The notes beneath the pieces were generated by a model. It searched no databases. It had not been told where the DNA came from and was given only the letters and a program-made list of their open reading frames with translations. Positions 63,101 to 64,000 of a stretch of 64,000 nt of DNA are shown here, in pieces. Numbering within the stretch: the first letter of the stretch is position 1; the number at the start of each line of letters is the position of its first letter. Origin of the DNA: Rhinopomastus cyanomelas (lineage: Eukaryota > Chordata > Aves > Bucerotiformes > Rhinopomastidae); assembly GCA_013400115.1 (NCBI GenBank), contig VXBP01002341.1:152907-216906 (forward strand), read 5' to 3'. A program made the position numbers and the translations under genes.

Positions 63101-64000
63101 ATTTATGTGGAACCTCCTGTGTTCCAGCTCGCACCCATTGCCCCTTGTCCTATCACTAGATGACTTTGAGAAGAGCCTGGCTCCATCCTCCTGACACCCA
63201 CCCTTCAAAAATTTATAGACATTAACAAGGTCACCCCTCAGTCTCCTCTTCTCCAAGGTAAAGAGACCCAGCTCCCTCAGCCTTTCCTTATAAAGGAGGT
63301 ATTCTACTCCCTTCATCATATTCGTTGCTCTGTGCTGGACTGTCTCCAGCAGTTCTGTGTCCGTCTGGAACTGAGGGGCTCAGAACTGGACACAATACTC
63401 CAGATGTGGTCTCATCAGGGCAGAGTAGAGGGGGAGAAGAACCTCTCTTGATCTGCTAACCACCCCCCTTCTGATCCACCCCAGGATGCTGTTGGCCTTC
63501 TTGGCCACAAGAGCACACTGCTGGCTCATGATCTTCCTGCTGTCCACCAGGACCCCCAGGTCCCTTTTTCCTACACTGCTCTGTAGAACAGATTAGACAT
63601 ACTAGAAGAGAAAGAAGTCACCGTGTCCTTTCAGTTCTTCAGTTATGGCAGAGGGAATGCAGTGGGAACTGCGAGACTAAATATCAGATGTTACACCAGA
63701 CACTTGATTGCTCATATCGTGCACACATTTTAACAGACACTTTATAGGAACAGTGAGACAATTTTTAATATGATTTGCATAGTTAGAATATTTTCTGCAT
63801 TTCTGAGTTTGATGATTCTGTTTTTTGTCTCGTTTAATATCACAGCGGGTGTAATTATGGTATTTTGCTCTTCTTTTTCCATTTCTCGTTAGGAATAGGA
63901 GGCCTTCAAGATTTTGTGCTAAAGTCTGCAACACTGTCAACATCACCAGCTTGTCCACCATTTACACCACTCAACTTTGAAGCTACACCAATTGTGCGGG
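12027..64000 (+). CDS. EFL1: EFL1 (EFTUD1), elongation factor-like GTPase 1; first 15 coding exons, 3' part beyond the window
   Basis: EFL1 is a cytoplasmic EF-2-like GTPase. With SBDS it evicts eIF6 from late pre-60S subunits so that they can join 40S. Fifteen exons were placed by homology of the translation and by GT-AG sites, and every junction keeps phase, giving about 622 residues of a protein that is about 1120 residues in human. GTPase motifs: G1 AHVDHGKT (exons 1-2), G2 RGIT (exon 3), G3 DSPGH (exon 4), G4 NKID (exon 5), G5-like SAVDG (exon 6). The EFL1-specific insertion follows (lysine- and glutamate-rich, exons 12-13), then the start of domain II (SFIAFARVFSG). No disabling change is seen. 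Domains III-V lie outside the window. Confidence 0.96.
12118..13007 (+). other. EFL1: EFL1 intron after the start-codon exon
   Basis: 890 nt holding one CR1 fragment (12396-12613). The rest is unique and AT-rich. Confidence 0.7.
12396..12613 (+). repeat. CR1 LINE 3' fragment
   Basis: It contains ATGAGGAAAAACTTTTTTAC, TACTGGAATGGGCTGCCCAG and the terminal CCCCTTCCAACCCTAATAA. This is a CR1 subfamily different from the GATGATCTTT type that dominates the window. Confidence 0.8.
13008..13075 (+). CDS. EFL1: EFL1 exon 2 (residues 31-53): end of P-loop
   Basis: Acceptor CTTTTTCAG, donor GTAAAG. It reads [20 protein letters not shown] then AGK. The GKT completes the nucleotide-binding P-loop whose first half is in the previous exon. 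At 68 nt it converts phase 1 to phase 0. Confidence 0.93.
13252..13336 (+). CDS. EFL1: EFL1 exon 3 (residues 54-81): switch I / G2
   Basis: Acceptor TTTGTACCCAG, donor GTGAGT. It reads LRYLDSREDEQIRGITMKSS then AISLHFVK. RGIT contains the invariant switch I threonine that contacts Mg and the gamma phosphate in translational GTPases. The exon leaves in phase 1. Confidence 0.94.
13502..13620 (-). repeat. CR1 LINE 3' end fragment, minus strand
   Basis: GGGTTGGAAGGGAGCTCTGG..AATCTAGTCCAACCC is the reverse complement of a CR1 3' end. Further CR1-like sequence (ATTACATCCAGCTGGGTTTT) follows. It is older and more divergent than most copies here, and it is interrupted next to the plus-strand copy beginning near 13660. 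Confidence 0.65.
13660..14725 (+). repeat. CR1 LINE with decayed reverse-transcriptase C-terminal half
   Basis: The translation shows LSKAFDTL near 13670 and WIVRWVESWLCDTAQ. Traces of the PQGSVLGP block (as VPQASALSL) and of later RT/3' regions follow in shifting frames, ending in CTTCCAACTACAATGATTG. Frameshifts and stops make it non-functional. About 1.07 kb, sense to EFL1. Confidence 0.82.
15211..15344 (+). CDS. EFL1: EFL1 exon 4 (residues 82-126): switch II / G3
   Basis: Acceptor TTGATCCTAG, donor GTGAAC. It contains [20 protein letters not shown], then RLCDGCIIVVDAVEGVCPQ. DSPGH is the G3 motif with the catalytic-loop histidine. The exon is 134 nt and ends in phase 0. Confidence 0.95.
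15345..15958 (+). other. EFL1: EFL1 intron 4
   Basis: 614 nt of AT-rich unique sequence. Nothing recognised. Confidence 0.65.
15959..16096 (+). CDS. EFL1: EFL1 exon 5 (residues 127-172): G4
   Basis: Acceptor TTCTTAATAG, donor GTATTC after CAG. It reads [20 protein letters not shown] then KIDRLIVELKLTPQEAYLHL. NKID is the guanine-specificity motif. At 138 nt it is a whole number of codons. Confidence 0.95.
16359..16573 (+). CDS. EFL1: EFL1 exon 6 (residues 173-243): G5 region and acidic insert
   Basis: Acceptor CTTCTGTAG, donor GTAAGT. It opens with INAVTATLFTSKVLEERAEK and continues with a short acidic, variable stretch. It then gives YDWSAGLEDTDDSHLYFSPD and FASAVDGWGF, where SAVDG takes the place of the G5 motif. 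It leaves in phase 2. Confidence 0.94.
16574..20672 (+). other. EFL1: EFL1 intron 6
   Basis: 4.1 kb without a recognisable transposon. A 19-bp unit (core CTAAACATTAAGAAAAAT) is duplicated in tandem at about 18119-18156. A CTCF-core-like CCACAAGGTGGAG lies at 17255-17267, inside a locally GC-richer stretch. Open frames here look like chance. Confidence 0.6.
20673..20796 (+). CDS. EFL1: EFL1 exon 7 (residues 244-285)
   Basis: Acceptor TTTCCTTTCAG, donor GTAAGG. It reads IEHFATLYSQKIGIKRAVLL then KTLWGDYYLNTKAKKIMKGD. Like EF-2, this segment follows the G domain core and leads into the G' region. It comes after a 4.1 kb intron and restores phase 0. Confidence 0.94.
21078..23340 (-). mobile_element. 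CR1 LINE, long 5'-truncated copy with ORF2 remnants, minus strand
   Basis: The longest transposon here (about 2.26 kb). On the minus strand the endonuclease C-terminal part is readable (VGVYYRPPDENVEV, MGDFNYPDICW, and SDHEMVEF with the SDH motif). The connecting region and RT follow (KEDPGNYRPVS; SSGVPQGSVLGPVLFNLFID; SADDTK in place of the usual catalytic-loop FADD). The 3' non-coding part ends near 21078. Defects are a missing 5' end, shifted frames, a 62-bp tandem duplication (22439-22562) and an in-frame loss of the RT core between NYRPVS and WTVKW near 22130. It is antisense to EFL1 and not able to move by itself. Confidence 0.9.
23343..23377. repeat. Inverted repeat at the 5' edge of the long CR1 copy
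   Basis: CAACAGTGTAATAGACA, a central G, then TGTCTATTGCACTGTTG: 16 of 17 positions are complementary. It abuts the point where CR1 similarity stops. Confidence 0.8.
23943..24019 (+). CDS. EFL1: EFL1 exon 8 (residues 286-310)
   Basis: Acceptor GTTCTATCAG, donor GTGAGA. It encodes SKGKKPLFVQLVLDNIWSLY then EAVLK, close to the known family sequence. It leaves in phase 2 and is separated from exon 9 by only 147 nt. Confidence 0.93.
24167..24303 (+). CDS. EFL1: EFL1 exon 9 (residues 311-356), ends at a U12-type donor
   Basis: Acceptor TTCTTACAG. It reads RDKEKVEKIVTSLGLKIGAR then ESRHADPKVHLNAICSQWLP ISDAVL. The end at 24303 (phase 1) is fixed by frame and homology. The following donor is GTATCCTT, poor by the major-class consensus but an exact match to the minor-class (U12) consensus. 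An open frame reads about 60 codons into the intron if it is retained. Confidence 0.92.
24304..24606 (+). other. EFL1: U12-type (minor spliceosome) intron 9 of EFL1
   Basis: The intron begins GTATCCTTAA, which matches the U12-type GT-AG donor consensus RTATCCTTT at the first eight bases. A branch-site-like ATCCTTAGC lies at 24586-24594 (consensus TTCCTTRAY, 7 of 9). Its adenosine at 24592 is about 14 nt from the exon, within the narrow spacing such introns need. There is no pyrimidine tract before the acceptor. The intron is phase 1, the phase favoured by U12 introns. All other introns here have ordinary donors (GTAAG, GTGAG, GTATTC after CAG and so on). Confidence 0.82.
24607..24729 (+). CDS. 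EFL1: EFL1 exon 10 (residues 357-397)
   Basis: The acceptor TGCTTTAG lacks the usual long pyrimidine tract, in line with the U12-type intron before it. It encodes MVCNKLPSPLDITAERVEKL then MCVGARTFDSLPPETQELKS. Donor GTGAGT, phase 1. The exon is too short to stand out as an open reading frame and was placed by translation. Confidence 0.93.
26066..26240 (+). mobile_element. tRNA(Lys)-like SINE with CR1-type 3' tail
   Basis: The head at 26066-26141 has tRNA architecture. It carries A-box TGGCTCAGTGG, D-arm spacing like tRNA-Lys (AGTGGGTAAAGC), anticodon arm TGGGACTCTGAATTCCT, B-box-like GGTTCAAGCC and a GTAGGGCA end. Arm by arm it fits tRNA-Lys(CUU) best, with CTG where CTT would be. The acceptor stem no longer pairs, so it is not a working tRNA gene. 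After about 20 nt the tail reads GGTTGGATTTAGATGATCTT, GTCCCTTCCAACC and ATTCTGTGATCTGTG, the CR1 3' end that would let it use CR1 machinery. Known avian SINEs of this plan (TguSINE1) are described as tRNA-Ile-derived. Confidence 0.8.
26262..26507 (+). repeat. Two fused CR1 3' ends (composite copy 2)
   Basis: The first part reads TTTAAGGCCAGGCTGGATGG..GGGGGTTGGAACTGGATGAT. The linker GATTCCATGGCTTCTCCAG and a second CR1 end (CCTGCTGTGGCAGGGGGACT..CTATGATTCTATGATTCTGTG) follow. It lies only about 20 bp downstream of the SINE, in the same orientation. Compare 8518-8696. Confidence 0.82.
27641..27740 (+). CDS. EFL1: EFL1 exon 11 (residues 398-430)
   Basis: Acceptor TTTTTTTCAG, donor GTAAGA. It reads AFMKCSSEETAPVIVFVSKM then FPVDAKVLPQNKP. 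This is the strand APVIVFVSKM expected at the start of EFL1 domain II. It leaves in phase 2. Confidence 0.93.
31398..31522 (+). repeat. Tandem duplication, 63-bp unit, two copies
   Basis: The unit begins CATCCTTATTACGGTATAAA and ends AAGTGGTGGTCTG. The second copy starts at 31461 and is identical for 62 bases, with no mismatch found. Exact identity means the event is very recent or is an assembly artefact. Confidence 0.92.
32255..32378 (+). repeat. CR1 LINE 3' end fragment
   Basis: It reads CCTGCTCTGGCAGGGGGGTT, then GATCTCTTGGGTCCCTTCCA, and ends with CCTATGATCCTATGATTCT. It nearly matches the fragment at the window start. Confidence 0.87.
33366..33517 (+). CDS. EFL1: EFL1 exon 12 (residues 431-481): EFL1-specific insertion
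   Basis: Acceptor ACAATGCAG, donor GTACGT. It reads RPLTPEEIAHRRELAKQRHA then EKLAASQGQE, followed by a polar, low-complexity stretch rich in Ser, Glu and Lys. This insertion into domain II distinguishes EFL1 from EF-2 and is the fastest-changing part of the protein. It leaves in phase 1. Confidence 0.92.
33518..34085 (+). other. EFL1: EFL1 intron 12
   Basis: 568 nt of unique sequence. Nothing recognised. Confidence 0.65.
34086..34264 (+). CDS. EFL1: EFL1 exon 13 (residues 482-541): rest of insertion and domain II
   Basis: Acceptor TTTGATTAG, donor GTAAGA. A variable acidic start (GEEQPLTGQVET) is followed by the conserved domain II strand ESFIAFARVFSGVVKKGQKI and FVLGPKYDP. The pattern AFARVFSG..KKGQKIFVLG matches the EF-2 / EF-G domain II barrel. 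It ends in phase 0. Confidence 0.94.
34265..34953 (+). other. EFL1: EFL1 intron 13
   Basis: 689 nt of AT-rich unique sequence. Nothing recognised. Confidence 0.65.
34954..35089 (+). CDS. EFL1: EFL1 exon 14 (residues 542-586)
   Basis: Acceptor GCTCTGTGTAG, donor GTAAGA. It encodes HMTCCTLENLYLLMGRELED then LDEVPAGNVLG, the domain II segment that in EF-2 family proteins carries LMGRE and VPAGN. It leaves in phase 1 into a 28.8 kb intron. Confidence 0.93.
35712..36168 (+). repeat. CR1 LINE reverse-transcriptase fragment interrupted by an assembly gap
   Basis: Before the gap the plus strand translates as SQRVVVNGTESSWRPVSSGV then PQGSVLGPVLFNLFIDD, the conserved CR1 RT block. It is very close to the same block in the copy at 21078-23340 but without that copy's changes. 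After the gap only TATGATTT resembles a CR1 end. The right boundary is therefore uncertain. Confidence 0.78.
35837..36161. other. Assembly gap (325 N)
   Basis: A run of N begins within a CR1 copy and ends just before a possible CR1 terminus. In the other long copy about 0.9 kb separates the same RT point from the 3' end, so the gap length may be an underestimate. Confidence 0.98.
36572..37335. mobile_element. Solo LTR of an endogenous retrovirus (764 bp)
   Basis: The element begins TGTGCTAG and ends CCACCACA, so its ends are TG...CA with inverted TGTG/CACA. It is flanked on both sides by CCAAA (36567-36571 and 37336-37340), a 5-bp target duplication. Within it, an AT-rich first third contains AATAAA on the plus strand (about 36735) and on the minus strand (about 36667). 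A GC-rich second part ends TCTGGGGTCGTAAAACC. No gag, pol or env sequence is present, as expected after LTR-LTR recombination. A 5-bp duplication suits the ERVL (class III) type. The orientation is not certain; the U5-like right end favours plus. Confidence 0.8.
36818..36836 (+). promoter_or_regulatory. CTCF-like motif inside the solo LTR
   Basis: ACTCAGTAGGGGGCGCTTG contains the core AGTAGGGGGCGCT, close to the CTCF consensus CCASYAGRKGGCRS. Binding is not shown by sequence alone. Confidence 0.5.
37341..41049 (+). other. Intron 14 stretch between LTR and CR1
   Basis: Unique AT-rich DNA apart from an old CR1 end at 38549-38635. Several short chance open frames. Nothing else recognised. Confidence 0.55.
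38549..38635 (-). repeat. CR1 LINE 3' end fragment, older type, minus strand
   Basis: ACAGTATCACAGTATTACCA, then AGGTTGGAAGAGACCTCATA and GATCATCAAGTCCAACC, is the reverse complement of a CR1 end with CTGTGAT-type terminal units. It belongs to a subfamily different from the young copies. Confidence 0.8.
41050..41177 (+). repeat. CR1 LINE 3' end fragment
   Basis: It contains CCACCTGGATATGTTCCTGT, GGTGATCCTGCTCTGGTAGG and GGATTGGACTAGATGATCTT, ending AATGCACTGTGATTCT. About 125 bp, sense to EFL1. Confidence 0.85.
41178..45929 (+). other. Intron 14 stretch, unique DNA
   Basis: AT-rich sequence without a recognised transposon or exon. A diverged tandem duplication (units near 44164 and 44206, sharing TTAAAGGAGACT) and a short purine-pyrimidine alternating stretch near 41430 are the only structures noted. 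Confidence 0.55.
45930..46002 (+). repeat. CR1 LINE 3' end fragment
   Basis: It reads TGGGATTGGACTAGATGATC, then TTTCGAGGTCACTTCTAATC and CCTAATGATTCTATGG. About 70 bp. Confidence 0.82.
46003..48579 (+). other. Intron 14 stretch, unique DNA
   Basis: No repeat family recognised. A perfect 10-bp GC-rich inverted repeat (TCTGTGCCCC / GGGGCACAGA) lies at 46167-46206. Confidence 0.55.
48580..49513 (-). repeat. CR1 LINE, 5'-truncated, minus strand
   Basis: The 3' end at about 48580 reads GAATCATAGAATCATAAAAC then GGATTGGAAGGGACCTCGAA. On the minus strand the RT C-terminus is readable (SKEVLLPLYSALVRPHLEYC, then RGELINVYQYVKGG) before the non-coding end. Frames are broken. It shares almost identical sequence with the copies at 21.1-23.3 kb and 62.9-63.6 kb. 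Confidence 0.88.
49514..55315 (+). other. Intron 14 stretch, unique DNA
   Basis: 5.8 kb with no recognised transposon, RNA gene or exon. Short open frames only. Confidence 0.55.
55316..55792 (+). repeat. CR1 LINE 3' portion
   Basis: It starts near GAGAGAGTTGAGCGCAGAGC, continues through GGAGACTGAGGGGTGACCTC and AGCCAGGCTCTTCTTAGTGA, and ends GTTCTGTGATTCTGTAAAG. It has small indels relative to the other copies. About 480 bp, sense to EFL1. Confidence 0.87.
55793..57192 (+). other. Intron 14 stretch, unique DNA
   Basis: AT-rich. It contains the first copy of the diverged 75-bp direct repeat (56405-56477) and a short duplication of ATTTTGTAGTATAAG near 56531-56569. Confidence 0.55.
56405..56477 (+). 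repeat. Diverged direct repeat, copy 1
   Basis: It begins TGCCAAATTCCTGCTCTTTT and ends GCTTAAA. A second copy in the same orientation lies at 58757-58831, about 2.35 kb downstream, with a handful of mismatches and a T-run length difference. I do not recognise the family. Confidence 0.75.
57193..57841 (-). repeat. CR1 LINE, older subfamily, minus strand
   Basis: The 3' end reads AGAATCATAGACTCTTTATG then GCTGGAAAGGACCTCCAGGA. On the minus strand the RT end is readable (QQCAQVAKAANSILAWIKNC; VPLYSALVRPHLEYC). The sequence clearly differs from the young copies. About 650 bp. Confidence 0.87.
57842..62888 (+). other. Intron 14 stretch, unique DNA
   Basis: About 5 kb, AT-rich, holding the second direct-repeat copy (58757-58831). 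Open frames of up to 137 codons near 60.3-60.7 kb are on both strands and show no known motif, so they are probably chance. Confidence 0.55.
58757..58831 (+). repeat. Diverged direct repeat, copy 2
   Basis: It begins TGCCAAATTCCTGCTCTTTT and continues AAGTTTGAGTTGCTCGTGGG to CTTAAA. It is the partner of 56405-56477. Confidence 0.75.
62889..63587 (-). repeat. CR1 LINE, 5'-truncated, minus strand
   Basis: The 3' end reads ATCACAGAATCAGAATCATT then GATTGGAAGGGTCCTCAAAA. The minus-strand translation shows YKERLRELGLFTLEKRRLRG. It ends near 63587, only about 300 bp before EFL1 exon 15. Confidence 0.88.
63893..64000 (+). CDS. EFL1: EFL1 exon 15, cut by the window end (residues 587-622)
   Basis: Acceptor TTTCTCGTTAG at 63882-63892. 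It reads GIGGLQDFVLKSATLSTSPA then CPPFTPLNFEATPIVR. In EF-2-like proteins this links domain II to domain III. The phase 1 entry matches exon 14 exactly. The exon is still open at base 64000, so its donor and about 500 further residues lie outside. Confidence 0.93.

Larger units (their letters stand above)
35090..63892 (+). other. EFL1: EFL1 intron 14, 28.8 kb
   Basis: One intron spanning nearly half the window. It holds CR1 copies of both orientations (from 35712, 38549, 41050, 45930, 48580, 55316, 57193 and 62889), a solo LTR (36572-37335), a run of N (35837-36161) and a diverged pair of 75-bp direct repeats at 56.4 and 58.8 kb. I saw no exon of another gene in it. Open frames of 60-137 codons are scattered on both strands with no recognisable motif. 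Confidence 0.8.

Noticed and set aside
1..64000. CRISPR array, operon, phage or integrative element
   Set aside because: No regularly spaced repeats with unique spacers and no prokaryotic gene organisation. Intron-bearing genes and CR1 show vertebrate nuclear DNA.

Overview
The window is nuclear DNA from a bird. The evidence is a large load of CR1 LINE fragments carrying avian-type 3' ends (runs related to ATTCTATGATTCTRTG), a solo retroviral LTR, and a vertebrate gene pair with phase-consistent GT-AG exons. I sum the CR1-derived sequence at roughly 8 kb of the 64 kb. Near-identical CR1 copies suggest a lineage with recent CR1 activity. A woodpecker-like (piciform) bird is one possibility, but that is inference.

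Two protein-coding genes lie head to head around one CpG-rich promoter at about 11.2-12.0 kb. On the minus strand is a complete four-exon gene for SAXO2 (FAM154B), a microtubule-binding protein of cilia and centrioles. Its exons are at 11480-11440, 5718-5539, 4411-4209 and 2762-1780; together they are 1407 nt and encode 468 residues plus stop. On the plus strand is the 5' half of EFL1 (EFTUD1), the EF-2-like GTPase that, with SBDS, releases eIF6 from pre-60S ribosomes. I placed 15 coding exons from 12027 to the window end. They encode about 622 residues and every junction keeps frame. All five GTPase motifs are present and the rest of the gene lies beyond base 64000. The two genes have unrelated jobs (axoneme and ribosome maturation), so the pairing reflects shared promoter architecture, not a pathway.

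Layout: 1-1779, SAXO2 3' flank; 1780-11480, SAXO2; about 11180-12018, shared promoter and CpG island; 12019-35089, EFL1 exons 1-14; 35090-63892, one 28.8 kb EFL1 intron filled mainly with unique AT-rich sequence, CR1 fragments, a solo LTR and an assembly gap (35837-36161); 63893-64000, EFL1 exon 15 (cut by the window).

The observations most worth checking are: a U12-type (minor spliceosome) intron in EFL1 at 24304-24606; a tRNA(Lys)-like SINE with a CR1-type tail at 26066-26240; a two-headed CR1 3'-end composite that recurs at 8.5 kb and 26.3 kb; a solo LTR with an exact 5-bp target duplication that carries a CTCF-like motif; and a CR1 copy with an in-frame deletion of its reverse-transcriptase core. 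I saw no CRISPR array, operon or other prokaryotic system, as expected for this kind of DNA.
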